42,668 nucleotides of DNA from Blastocatellia bacterium AA13 (GTDB lineage Bacteria; Acidobacteriota; Blastocatellia; UBA7656), in the NCBI GenBank assembly GCA_003222245.1, contig QHVH01000050.1:1-42668 (forward strand), read 5' to 3'. The first letter of the stretch is position 1. Each line of letters opens with the position of its first letter. The notes under the pieces are model-generated. The model was not told where the DNA came from. It saw nothing but the letters and a program-made list of their open reading frames with translations, and searched no databases. The translations under genes were made by a program, and so were the position numbers. Of the stretch, positions 35,246 through 42,668 are shown piece after piece.

Positions 35246-35384
35246 CGTGCCGAGAGGGCTGATAGTTCCGATGAATCCGCGTTTCAGATCGGTGAAGTGG
35301 AGATTCTGGTCGCGGCCTCGCGCGGGCGAGGTTCCCCGCGCTATAAAAGAGCATCTCGAGTTGTAGGTTCTTTTCTGGTTCCAT
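35246..35384 (-). pseudogene. N-terminal remnant of E1 alpha with internal deletion
   Basis: Reading from ATG 35384 (26 bases after the lpd stop) gives MEPEKNLQLEMLFY, which resembles an E1 alpha N-terminus, then becomes nonsense. From about base 35341 onward the E1 alpha sequence resumes in another frame as ARGTSPARGRDQ. The two pieces are separated in family members by about 75-80 residues, so a segment of roughly 230 bases whose length is not a multiple of three appears deleted. The junction falls on a GC-rich hairpin (35320-35341). Confidence 0.6.
35320..35341. other. GC-rich hairpin at the E1 alpha deletion junction
   Basis: Arms GCGCGGG (35320-35326) and CCCGCGC (35335-35341) with an 8-base loop. 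The stem sits exactly where the E1 alpha reading frame breaks. Such stems promote replication slippage deletions and also sequencing or assembly dropouts. Confidence 0.6.
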
Positions 35385-35410
35385 CGGTTTGTTCCAGCTA
35401 TCGGGTCTAC

Positions 35411-36817
35411 TCAATAGTGAATTGCCATATCGTGTACATCTTCCGCTGCTTCCTTGAAAGCTTCGGCCACTGTGGGATGTGCATGAATAGTCTGAACAAT
35501 TTCTTCGACGGTGGATTCGAGTTGAAGCGCCGCGCACGCTTCGGCGATTAGCTCGGTGGCTAAAGGCCCGATTATGTGTACGCCAAGCACCTCATCGTAT
35601 TTGGCGTCGGCCACGATCTTGATCATTCCCTCGGATGCGCCGAGGATCTGAGCCTTTCCGATCACCGGAGTCGGGAAATGACCGACCTTGACGTCATAGC
35701 CGCGTTCGCGAGCCTTTGCTTCGGTTAAACCTACGCTGGCCACTTCCGGGCGGCAATACGTGCAATTAGGTACTCGATCGTAGTTAATCGGCCGCGGGTT
35801 CTTACCGGCGATGGTCTCGACCGCGAGAACGCCTTCGGCAAATGCCACGTGAGCCAGTTGCGGAGTCGGTACGACGTCGCCAATCGCATAAACGTCGGAA
35901 TCGGCCGTTCGCATATGGGCATCAACCTTAATATATCCGCGTTCGATTTCGGCTTTGGTATTTTCGAGGCCGAGGCCATCCGTGTAGGCCCTTCGCCCAA
36001 CGGCTACAAGCAATTTTTCAGCACTGAACTCGCGATCGGCATCGCCTACGCGAGCAGTTACGCTCAAACCGTTCTCGTTTTTCTTTGCGGAGGTGAAATT
36101 CGCTCCGGTGAACACTTTGATTCCCTGCTTCTTGAGCGACTTGCTCAGTTCGGCGCTTATCTCCTGATCTTCAATGGGCAGAACGCGGGGCAGCAGCTCG
36201 ATCACGGTAACGTCCGTGCCGAAGCGCTTGTACATCGAGGCGAACTCGATGCCGACGGCTCCGGCTCCAAGCACGACCATAGACTTTGGAATCTCGGAAA
36301 GCTCCAGCACCTCATCGCTGGTGATGATCTGCTTTCTATCTACCTCAAGTCCGGGAAGGGAGCGGGGAACGGACCCCGTGGCGATGACGATTGCCTTGGC
36401 GGTTACTTCCTGGGTCGAACCATCCGCGGCGGTGACGGTTATCTTTCCTTTGCCTTCTATATGCGCCGTTCCCTTGAATGTCTGAACCCTATTCTTCTTC
36501 ATCAGAAACTCAACGCCCTTGGAGAGCTTGAGAACGACTCTACCTTTTCGCCTTTGGGCCTGTATCCAATCGAGCGATACACCGGTCGTTACGATACCGA
36601 TGTCAGCCGAATGCTGGATCTCTTCATACAGGTCCGCGGTATGAAGAAGAGCCTTTGTGGGGATGCACCCTCGAAGCAGGCAGGTGCCGCCGAGATTTTT
36701 GTCTTTTTCGATTATGGCGGTCTTGAGACCAAGCTGTCCCGCCCGGGCTGCTGCTACATAACCGCCGGGCCCGCTGCCGATGATTGCGACGTCAAAGCCA
36801 CCGCTGGATGAGCTCAA
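35411..36817 (-). CDS. lpd: Dihydrolipoyl dehydrogenase (E3)
   Basis: 468 residues, the usual length. The FAD-binding motif GSGPGGY starts near residue 14, the redox-active disulfide is Cys46/Cys51 in GGTCLLRGC, an NAD-binding GAGAVGIEFA follows, and the C-terminal base pair is in HAHPTVAEAFKEAAED. E3 reoxidises the E2 lipoyl group. It is the first complex gene in this operon, with E1 alpha 26 bases downstream. A 320-residue open frame on the opposite strand is a shadow. Confidence 0.95.
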   Translation of the reverse strand: MSSSSGGFDVAIIGSGPGGYVAAARAGQLGLKTAIIEKDKNLGGTCLLRGCIPTKALLHTADLYEEIQHSADIGIVTTGVSLDWIQAQRRKGRVVLKLSKGVEFLMKKNRVQTFKGTAHIEGKGKITVTAADGSTQEVTAKAIVIATGSVPRSLPGLEVDRKQIITSDEVLELSEIPKSMVVLGAGAVGIEFASMYKRFGTDVTVIELLPRVLPIEDQEISAELSKSLKKQGIKVFTGANFTSAKKNENGLSVTARVGDADREFSAEKLLVAVGRRAYTDGLGLENTKAEIERGYIKVDAHMRTADSDVYAIGDVVPTPQLAHVAFAEGVLAVETIAGKNPRPINYDRVPNCTYCRPEVASVGLTEAKARERGYDVKVGHFPTPVIGKAQILGASEGMIKIVADAKYDEVLGVHIIGPLATELIAEACAALQLESTVEEIVQTIHAHPTVAEAFKEAAEDVHDMAIHY

Positions 36818-36888
36818 AAAGTGCCGCCTCCTTATGTCTCACGCGTGGTGCTGCTGGATTGCGGACGAGTTATCAAGGTCATTGCCTC

Positions 36889-37203
36889 TCAATCAAACTC
36901 GACCTTTATGTCTTCACCTTCGACCAGAACCGCGAATTTTTCTACCTTCGAACCGGGGTTAAAAGTTGCCTCGCCTGTTTGCAAGGAATAGATCCAGCCG
37001 TGCCACGGGCACTGAACAGTGCAGTTTACGGTATCGACAAAACCCTCTCCAAGCGGACCTCCGCGATGGATGCAGGTGTTGTCGAGGGCGAAGTACTCGC
37101 CGTTCACGTTGAACACCGCAATCGCGCGTCCATCGACTTCTATGCACAGACCGTTTCCGGACTCAAGATCGGATTTGTTGGCTACCTTTATTAATCTTCC
37201 CAA
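36889..37203 (-). CDS. Rieske-type [2Fe-2S] ferredoxin
   Basis: 104 residues from TTG 37203, chosen because AGGAGG lies eight bases upstream; a GTG at 37245 would add 14 residues. The Rieske ligands are Cys44 and His46 (CIHRGGPLGEG) and Cys65 and His68 (CPWHGW). The size and lack of a membrane anchor suggest a soluble ferredoxin of the dioxygenase or nitrite-reductase small-subunit type. It lies 71 bases upstream of lpd on the same strand, so it may lead the dehydrogenase operon. Its redox partner is unknown. Bases 37204-37442 show no other gene. Confidence 0.88.
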   Translation of the reverse strand: MGRLIKVANKSDLESGNGLCIEVDGRAIAVFNVNGEYFALDNTCIHRGGPLGEGFVDTVNCTVQCPWHGWIYSLQTGEATFNPGSKVEKFAVLVEGEDIKVEFD

Positions 37204-37442
37204 CCCCGAAACCTCCTCGTTGCGGTCGCATGGCGCCGTAATCACGACTAGCAGCCATCAGAGCGACTCGTGATCTTAGCAACGAGACCGAACTGTTTCA
37301 AGCTGCGCGGAAATGGCCTTAAGTGAGCGGGAAGGCAGGGCTGTCTGCTCGACTGGCCAACGGGCAAATTTGTGCGTCCGACTGCCTATCGGCCGCTGAT
37401 GGCCGTCTCCTAGGAATACCTATGAATGCTCGATCGCCGAGG

Positions 37443-37694
37443 CTAGTGTTCGCGATCGACGATCCGGCTGCTGACTGCTCTTTTGAAGCGATAACGTCCC
37501 GTGAGGTTTGTCAGTAGTCCTTGTTTGACAAGGTGGTCGAGTCCCTTTTGAACCGCTTTTGTGCCGAGATCGGGAAAGGCGACGGCGAGCTCATCCAGGC
37601 TGAATACGCGATACGTATTCGCCATTCCAAAATTGAGTAGCAACTCTTCGGTTTGCTCGGGTGCTTTTCGTGAGTCAAATCGCTTAACTGCCAT
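37443..37694 (-). CDS. Small winged-helix-like protein
   Basis: 83 residues with a helix-turn-helix pattern, RVFSLDELAVAFPDLGTKAV, followed by LDHLVKQGLLTNLTGRYRFKR, like the wing of a transcription regulator or a replication-initiator-like DNA-binding domain. GGGGAC lies 11 bases before the ATG. No known family is recognised. It stands alone between the Rieske and amidohydrolase genes. Bases 37695-37878 contain nothing recognisable. Confidence 0.5.
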   Translation of the reverse strand: MAVKRFDSRKAPEQTEELLLNFGMANTYRVFSLDELAVAFPDLGTKAVQKGLDHLVKQGLLTNLTGRYRFKRAVSSRIVDREH

Positions 37695-37878
37695 AATGAA
37701 GAATGTCCCCTGATTAAAGAGACGTTCTCAATGCGAACTCATATTCGGTTGAGTGATGGGGAATTTTGGGAGGGTCAATTTCACAGGGCGTCGATCCGAC
37801 AGAGCCCCGTTCCCTAAATAAGGTCAGCATAGCCGCTGGGGTTTCCACGCGGACGAGTTCTTAACTATGGATGACACC

Positions 37879-38892
37879 TCAAGACGCTCCCAGCTTGAAC
37901 AGCCGCTCCGCGTTTCCACGATAGATTTGATCTCTCTCTTCTTTGCTAATGTCGAGCCGATCGATTACGGCTATGGTCTCACGTGTGTAGAGCGTACCGC
38001 CTTCCGGATCGAACGGCGAATCCGAAGCGAACAACACGTTATTCACACCAAAGAAATCTAGCCCGCACTTTGTAGCGGAGTAGGCTCCGAAGAGAGCCGT
38101 GTCCGCGTAAAACATCTTGAAGTAATCGAACGGCCTCTTCTTCATGGACCGGAGCAGTGATTCGTAATCTTCGTCGGAAGTTCGCTTGCCGAGTTGATCC
38201 CAGCCATGACCGACTCTGCCTTCGAAATAAGGAATCATCCCGCCCATATGATGAGTAACTATCTTTATCCGCGGGTATCGATCGAAGATGCCTCCGAATA
38301 CCAGCCGCGCCATGGCTACGCTGGTTTCATAAGGCCAGCCGAAGGTCCACCAGATTTCGTATTTCGATTTATCCTCGCCTTTATAATCGGAGAACTTCGC
38401 GCCCCGCGCCGGATGCAGGAGGATCGGCAGATCGTAGCCGGCCATCGCTTCGAAAATAGGCTCGAATTCGGGGGAATCTAGAGGCTCGCCTGCCGCATTG
38501 GAGTAGATCTGAATAGCTCGGGCTCCGAGATCTTTCACGGCGCGATGCAACTCGCGTACAGCGTGCTCGGGATTGTTCATCGGTAACGCCGCCGCGAACG
38601 CCGGAAACCGCGCGGGGTAGGCGGCAACCATCTCGGCCATTCCGTCATTGGCCATTTCCGCCAGCATAGGGGTCTTATCGGGACCGGCCATCACCTCAAT
38701 TGGAGGCGAAGCAATCGAAGGAATCTGGCAATATTCTCCAAACTCATCCATCATCCGAAATCGAAGATCCATATCAACCAGCGAAGGTATGTTGCGCGAG
38801 CGTTTTCCCATGTCGGCATAACCTGGCGCGACCTCCATGAGTTTATCGAAAGAACCGCGCGGATAGACGTGATTGAAAATATCGATCTTCAA
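37879..38892 (-). CDS. Amidohydrolase-2-family metal-dependent hydrolase
   Basis: 337 residues from TTG 38892, favoured by AAAGGAG six bases upstream; ATG 38934 would add 14 residues unlike the family start. The protein resembles the ACMSD/resorcylate-decarboxylase group (amidohydrolase 2): KIDIFNHVYP at the N-terminus, LLHPARG, TNHMGG-type THHMGGMIPYFEGR, and FASDSPFDPEGG with the catalytic aspartate. The first histidine of the usual HxH metal motif appears to be Phe. Substrate unknown; hydrolysis or decarboxylation of an aromatic or oxo acid is inferred from the family. Confidence 0.82.
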   Translation of the reverse strand: MKIDIFNHVYPRGSFDKLMEVAPGYADMGKRSRNIPSLVDMDLRFRMMDEFGEYCQIPSIASPPIEVMAGPDKTPMLAEMANDGMAEMVAAYPARFPAFAAALPMNNPEHAVRELHRAVKDLGARAIQIYSNAAGEPLDSPEFEPIFEAMAGYDLPILLHPARGAKFSDYKGEDKSKYEIWWTFGWPYETSVAMARLVFGGIFDRYPRIKIVTHHMGGMIPYFEGRVGHGWDQLGKRTSDEDYESLLRSMKKRPFDYFKMFYADTALFGAYSATKCGLDFFGVNNVLFASDSPFDPEGGTLYTRETIAVIDRLDISKEERDQIYRGNAERLFKLGAS

Positions 38893-39190
38893 GCGTGACT
38901 CCTTTGATCCTGCTGATCGAGGCGGGCAAATCATAAGCGTGCCAATTCGTTACTTCAACCTTCCCGCGTCGCAAATCCGTTTCATCGGCGGACAGGCGAT
39001 CGCCCTAATAGCGATAAGAAATGGATTCCGCTCCGCGGAATTGATAGAAGAGCCGATAGTGTTTGTTGTATGAGATCATGCTTCCGTTGTTTGGGATGAT
39101 GCCCCTGCTGATTAATCGAAAGAAAGAAAGCGGCGCATAATTCGTTGATCATACGATCAAGCATAGTTGCGCCGTACCGAGGAGGAAGCA

Positions 39191-40027
39191 ATGAGCTACG
39201 CGCATCGAATTGAAGGCGATCGGCCGATTAAGCTGTCAGAGTTCGATTCAACGGAAGATGCCGGACTGCGCCACGAAGAAGCTATTCAGCGAACCGACCG
39301 GATCGTCGCCGAGCTGGCAGAGCTTCAGGAGCTTATGTCGGCTTCGCGACAACGCAGCCTCCTGGTGATTCTTCAGGGACGCGACACCAGCGGGAAAGAC
39401 GGCACGATTCGTCACGTAGCCGGTGCGCTGAACTCGCAGAGCTGCTCCGTGGCTTCATTCAAGCAGCCGACCGAGGAAGAGATGGCTCACGACTTCCTCT
39501 GGCGCATTCACGCGGAGACGCCTGCAAAAGGGCAGATCAAGATCTTCAATCGGTCTCAATACGAAGACGTACTGGTAGTGCGTGTGCACGATCTTGTTCC
39601 AAAACACGTTTGGCGTGAGAGGTACGATCAGATCAACGCCTTCGAGCGTTTGTTGACCGACTCGGATACGACGGTTCTGAAGTTCTACCTGCACATAAGC
39701 AAACAGGAACAGAAGCGACGGTTGCTCGAACGCGAGAGGAATCCAATGAAATCGTGGAAACTTTCGGCCGGCGATTGGAAGGACCGCGAGCTCTGGGACG
39801 AATACACTGCCGCTTATGAAGATGTTCTGAATCGGTGCAGCACCGCGAGCGCTCCGTGGTTCATCGTTCCAGCGGATAAGAAGTGGTTTCGCAATTTGGC
39901 CATCGCTGAAATATTACTCGAATCGCTGAAGCCATTTCGGCAGGGCTGGATCGATCGAGTCGAGGAGATCGGAAGAAGAGAGAGAATCGCTATCGAGGAA
40001 TACAAACGCAGTCGCGAGAATTCCTGA
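39191..40027 (+). CDS. ppk2: Polyphosphate kinase 2 family protein
   Basis: 278 residues from ATG 39191, after GAGGAGG (a TTG at 39167 would add eight). Walker A is GRDTSGKDGT (Gly63 to Thr72), then FNRSQYEDVLVVRVHDL in the Walker B region where many PPK2 proteins have NRSHYEDV. The C-terminal lid includes RLLERERNPMKSWKLS and WFIVPADKKWFRNLAIAEIL. PPK2 enzymes transfer phosphate between polyphosphate and nucleotides; the class (ADP, AMP or both) is not decidable here. A short inverted repeat TTGATC/GATCAA lies at 39145-39160; otherwise bases 38893-39190 show no gene. Confidence 0.92.
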   Translation: MSYAHRIEGDRPIKLSEFDSTEDAGLRHEEAIQRTDRIVAELAELQELMSASRQRSLLVILQGRDTSGKDGTIRHVAGALNSQSCSVASFKQPTEEEMAHDFLWRIHAETPAKGQIKIFNRSQYEDVLVVRVHDLVPKHVWRERYDQINAFERLLTDSDTTVLKFYLHISKQEQKRRLLERERNPMKSWKLSAGDWKDRELWDEYTAAYEDVLNRCSTASAPWFIVPADKKWFRNLAIAEILLESLKPFRQGWIDRVEEIGRRERIAIEEYKRSRENS

Positions 40028-40220
40028 GACGAATGCCTATTTGGGAACCCAGTTGTAATAAGTGGTAATTGCGACCGGTTGGACGGACAGCCGCGAAATG
40101 CGACCCGAGATAAAAATCAAATACTCAGAGCAAGCTACCGCCACAAAATCGCGGTAGTTAGAACTCCCTTCCGAACCTGTGATTTTTGATGTGTGTGGTT
40201 GCTTTAGTTTCGCCTCTCGA

Positions 40221-40700
40221 CTAGTCGCCCGGCTTATCGCCGCCGAATAGCTTGGCCTCGCGTTCGCGAACCTCATCAGGTGTGAGATCCTCGGTGTGCG
40301 TTGCTATGGCCCACTTGAATCCGAACGGGTCCTTTACGAGTCCGTAGCGATCTCCCCAAAACTGATCCGCCAAGGGCATGATTACTTCACAACCTGCCGC
40401 GACCGCCTGATTGTACAGTGTGTCGCAGTCGGTAACGTAGAGATGCATCACAAACGGCCAGTTGCCTTCCACTATCGGAGGCCCTCCAAATTCCGGAAAA
40501 TCATCATTGAACATCAAGTCTGCGTCTCCAATGCGTGCATGAGCATGCATCAGCTTTCCGCTCGGAGCGGCGGCGCGCGTCACCTCGACAGCACCAAAGG
40601 TATTCTTCAGGAAATCCATATATTTTGCTGCTCCGTTCACCGTTATGTGCGGAGTCAACGTTCGGAAGCCTTCAGGGATGGGATTAGTTGCTTTAGCCAT
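40221..40700 (-). CDS. VOC-superfamily (PhnB/glyoxalase-like) protein
   Basis: 159 residues from ATG 40700. The pattern LTPHITVNGAAKYMDFLKNT, then MHAHARIGDADLMFNDDFPE and the C-terminal GDRYGLVKDPFGFKWAIATH are typical of the PhnB-like group of the vicinal oxygen chelate superfamily. These proteins often have unknown substrates; glyoxalase or bleomycin-resistance activity is not implied. Bases 40028-40220 downstream contain no recognisable feature. Confidence 0.85.
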   Translation of the reverse strand: MAKATNPIPEGFRTLTPHITVNGAAKYMDFLKNTFGAVEVTRAAAPSGKLMHAHARIGDADLMFNDDFPEFGGPPIVEGNWPFVMHLYVTDCDTLYNQAVAAGCEVIMPLADQFWGDRYGLVKDPFGFKWAIATHTEDLTPDEVREREAKLFGGDKPGD

Positions 40701-40804
40701 AAGAGCATCATAGGGCAGCATAAGGACAGCGGCAACCGAGCGTGATTAAGCCAGACTAACGACTCAGCGCGGCTTCCGGCGCGAATACCCGGACAGGCAA
40801 TTGG

Positions 40805-40822
40805 GCGGGCGGGGAAGCCCGC
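40805..40822. terminator. Small GC hairpin between the VOC and DoxX genes
   Basis: Arms GCGGGC (40805-40810) and GCCCGC (40817-40822) with a 6-base loop, in the divergent gap between the VOC and DoxX-like genes. No T-run follows in either direction, so a regulatory or leader structure is as likely as a terminator. Confidence 0.3.
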
Positions 40823-40890
40823 GCCGCGCCGCGGTAAATTCTTTACTGGCTCTACATTTATAGGTAAGCTCAGCGGTCGCTGGAGGACTA

Positions 40891-41355
40891 ATGAAATTAC
40901 CTGATTCACAACGGGCTTGGGCCCTGTTGTTTGCGAGGCTGGTATTGGGTCTGATCTTCTTCATGGCCGGTGTATGGAAGGTTTTTCAACTTGGGCCTCT
41001 AGAGCACGCGAGAAAATACTTCTTGCCTTTTTCCGATACCTTCTTGCCAACCTGGTCGCTGTGGGCGGTAGGCGTAGTCATTCCGTTTGTGGAGTTGATT
41101 GCCGGAGCTCTCGTGATCCTGGGACTCCGCATTCGCGATGCCTTGATTGCCCTCGGTATTGTGCTCGGAGTGGTCACATTTGGACACCTATTGAAAGAAC
41201 CGCTCTATCAGTTTCACACCCATGTGATTCCACGCCTGGCGCTGCTGCTGTTCGTGTTGATGCTCCCGCGCGAGGACGACAGATTCTCACTCGACTATTT
41301 GATCACCCGGAAGCGTTCGAAGGAGAATCAGAGCGAGGAAAGCGATGAGTCCTGA
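40891..41355 (+). CDS. DoxX-like membrane protein
   Basis: 154 residues with four predicted membrane helices: LFARLVLGLIFFMAGVWKVF, WAVGVVIPFVELIAGALVIL, ALIALGIVLGVVTFGHLL and RLALLLFVLMLP. The helix 1 pattern and the Glu in helix 2 are typical of the DoxX/DoxD family, subunits or accessories of membrane redox systems. GGAGG lies just before the ATG. A charged tail of about 25 residues ends the protein. The propeller gene follows 20 bases later, so the two may be cotranscribed; their joint function is unknown. Confidence 0.8.
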   Translation: MKLPDSQRAWALLFARLVLGLIFFMAGVWKVFQLGPLEHARKYFLPFSDTFLPTWSLWAVGVVIPFVELIAGALVILGLRIRDALIALGIVLGVVTFGHLLKEPLYQFHTHVIPRLALLLFVLMLPREDDRFSLDYLITRKRSKENQSEESDES

Positions 41356-41375
41356 ATCGGACGCCTGACGAAAAT

Positions 41376-42359
41376 ATGAAAATGAATAGAATGCAACGAT
41401 TCGCTGCAATTCTCTTGATTACGGCGGCGATTCCTGTCGTGGGCCTGAGAGCAGCGCAGGAACACCCGGACTCCGATCCGGCATCAATCGATAAAGCGGC
41501 GGTGGCAACTATCAGTATCGCTGGATATCCTGACTGGCTGGAGATCGGCTTTGGATCGGTTTGGGTGTCCAATGATCGCGTCAACGCCGTTCAACGAATA
41601 GATACGAGAACCAACAAGATCGTAGCAACCGTGAAAGTAAACGAACCTTGCGCCGCGATGGCGGCGGGATTCGGTTCAATGTGGGTGGCCAGTTGTAAAG
41701 ACAAGAGCATTGTCAGGATTAATGCAAGGTCAAACAAAGTGATTGCGGCTATACCGATCGCTGTGGCCGATTCGGAGGCTAGTCTGGCCGCAGGCGAAGG
41801 CGGCCTCTGGGTCCTGAGCGACAAGAAGGGTGTTTTATCACGCATTAGCCCACGAACCAACCGAGTGATCCGGCGCATTTCGGTAAAGCCGAACTCATTC
41901 GCGGCGATGACCGGATTCGGCTCGGTTTGGATTACTAATACGGGAGAGCATGGCTCATCGGATAACGGCTCCGTCCAGCGGATCGACCCGAGACGGAATC
42001 GCGTCATAGCAACTATCCCTGTTCGCAGCCAGCCAAGGTTCTTCGCGGTAGGAGAAGGCGGAGTATGGGTTCTGAATCAGAAGGACGGCTCCGTTTCGCG
42101 AATCAATCCTCGAACAAACAAGGTCGTTGCCACGATTGAGGCAGGCGTTCCTGGAACCGGGGGCGACATCGCCGTAGGAGAAGGCTACGTTTGGGTGCGA
42201 ACGACAAAAATACTTCTTTCCGTCATCGATCCAAAGACAAACGCGGTCGTCAAACGGTTCGGACCGAAGCAAGGGAGCGGCGCGGTCAGGGCCGGCCGCG
42301 GCGCTGTATGGGTCTCCGCACATGATGTCAATAAAGTATGGCGACTGAATCCACGATAG
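41376..42359 (+). CDS. Exported seven-bladed beta-propeller protein (YncE/Vgb-like)
   Basis: 327 residues. A signal peptide is likely in the first 30 residues (FAAILLITAAIPVVGLRAA). I count seven blades of about 40 residues with the pattern GxGxVWV, then RIDPRTNKVVATI, as in YncE-type and virginiamycin B lyase-type propellers. Key lyase residues were not identified, so antibiotic inactivation should not be assumed. It is the last chromosomal gene before the insertion sequence, whose left end lies 86 bases downstream. Confidence 0.82.
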   Translation: MKMNRMQRFAAILLITAAIPVVGLRAAQEHPDSDPASIDKAAVATISIAGYPDWLEIGFGSVWVSNDRVNAVQRIDTRTNKIVATVKVNEPCAAMAAGFGSMWVASCKDKSIVRINARSNKVIAAIPIAVADSEASLAAGEGGLWVLSDKKGVLSRISPRTNRVIRRISVKPNSFAAMTGFGSVWITNTGEHGSSDNGSVQRIDPRRNRVIATIPVRSQPRFFAVGEGGVWVLNQKDGSVSRINPRTNKVVATIEAGVPGTGGDIAVGEGYVWVRTTKILLSVIDPKTNAVVKRFGPKQGSGAVRAGRGAVWVSAHDVNKVWRLNPR

Positions 42360-42445
42360 TATGCCCGCGGAATGCACGCGCTTCGATTGCCGGTGGTATG
42401 AATAAAACTCTGACCAACCAGGGAAAGCGGCCTCTCTATGCTCTA

Positions 42446-42668
42446 GCAGGCTGCTGAAAAAGGCCCCGTTTGGTTGGGGAATGGAGTAACCTGGTTTGAA
42501 TTAGAACGTATATAGAAGGAGCAGGTGAAATCCAAAACAAAATAAACGAGGGACAATGCGAGGAGACGATTTTCAGCAAGCGGCAATGTACAGCTACCTA
42601 TCGCCGGAACAGAGGGTGCCACAAGATCATCCGCTGAGGCCGATCCGAAAAATGATCGATGAAGCGTT
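42446..42668 (+). mobile_element. Left end of an IS5-like insertion sequence, cut by the window edge
   Basis: A terminal-repeat-like start CAGGCTGCTGAAAAAGGCCC follows a CTAG at 42442-42445, which matches the YTAR target preference known for some IS5-group elements. A transposase reading frame begins 110 bases inside. The other end and the second target copy are beyond the window, so the boundaries are estimated. Confidence 0.7.
42556..42668 (+). CDS. Transposase N-terminus, IS5-like (partial)
   Basis: The first 37 codons of a transposase, starting MRGDDFQQAAMYSYLSPEQR and continuing VPQDHPLRPIRKMIDEA, the familiar N-terminal motif of IS5/DUF772-type DDE transposases. The frame runs off the window end, so catalytic residues cannot be checked. 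ACGAGGGA lies just upstream as a possible Shine-Dalgarno. Confidence 0.8.
   Translation, partial: MRGDDFQQAAMYSYLSPEQRVPQDHPLRPIRKMIDEA

Noticed and set aside
35013-35537. 174-codon frame across the lpd-E1 alpha junction
   Set aside because: Only MEPEKNLQLEMLFY at its middle looks real, as the old E1 alpha start; the rest is out-of-frame lpd and E1 alpha.
35849-36811. 320-codon open frame antisense to lpd
   Set aside because: lpd has all catalytic motifs at normal length; the antisense frame is a byproduct of its codon usage.
41376-42359. Virginiamycin B lyase assignment for the propeller protein
   Set aside because: The blade pattern is shared by many YncE-like proteins and I could not identify the lyase catalytic residues.

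Overview
The window reads as chromosomal DNA of an acidobacterium-like bacterium, most likely of the Blastocatellia type. This is inferred from the mixture of a hopanoid side-chain cluster, a Bacillus-like fad operon, the style of the 2-oxoacid dehydrogenase proteins and the moderately high G+C by eye; there is no rRNA or other decisive marker. Genes are dense, and no tRNA, rRNA, CRISPR or prophage was seen. An insertion sequence begins at the right edge and is cut by it.

Layout. (1) 120-4715, + strand: a hopanoid head-group operon hpnJ-hpnK-SMR-SMR-hpnI behind a near-consensus sigma-70 promoter, with hairpins after hpnJ and after hpnI. (2) 4878-11306, - strand: a 1033-residue NorD/CbbO-type VWA protein with a novel-looking repeat region, a nucleotidyltransferase-fold protein one base downstream, a small antitoxin-like protein, and an exported 14-repeat WD40 protein. 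(3) 11428-20557, + strand: a fatty-acid degradation operon, with a FadR-type TetR regulator and a palindromic operator, acyl-CoA ligase, FadN-like hydroxyacyl-CoA dehydrogenase/hydratase, thiolase, FadE-like acyl-CoA dehydrogenase and a metallo-beta-lactamase-fold hydrolase. (4) 20752-25262: rpsO and pnp (+) separated by a terminator-like hairpin, converging on rpoD (-) across a bidirectional terminator. (5) 25323-27354, + strand: MarR regulator and GH13 amylase-family enzyme. (6) 27364-29673: an exported DUF3857/transglutaminase protein (-) and a divergent small zinc-ribbon-like protein (+). (7) 29725-37203, - strand: Rieske ferredoxin, lpd, E1 alpha, E1 beta, E2, lipB, a VIT1/CCC1 metal transporter and lipA, which couples a 2-oxoacid dehydrogenase complex to its lipoate supply. 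(8) 37443-42359: small winged-helix protein, amidohydrolase, PPK2 kinase, VOC protein, DoxX-like membrane protein and an exported seven-bladed propeller. (9) 42446-42668: left end of an IS5-like element.

Main points for follow-up. The two ArnE/ArnF-like SMR proteins inside the hopanoid operon are candidates for a hopanoid-glycolipid flippase. The E1 alpha gene has lost a segment near its N-terminus exactly at a GC-rich hairpin, so it is either broken or misassembled. The FadR-type operator is very close to the Bacillus FadR consensus. The VWA protein carries eight degenerate repeats of roughly 40 residues. The metal transporter between lipB and lipA keeps every metal-binding position of plant VIT1.
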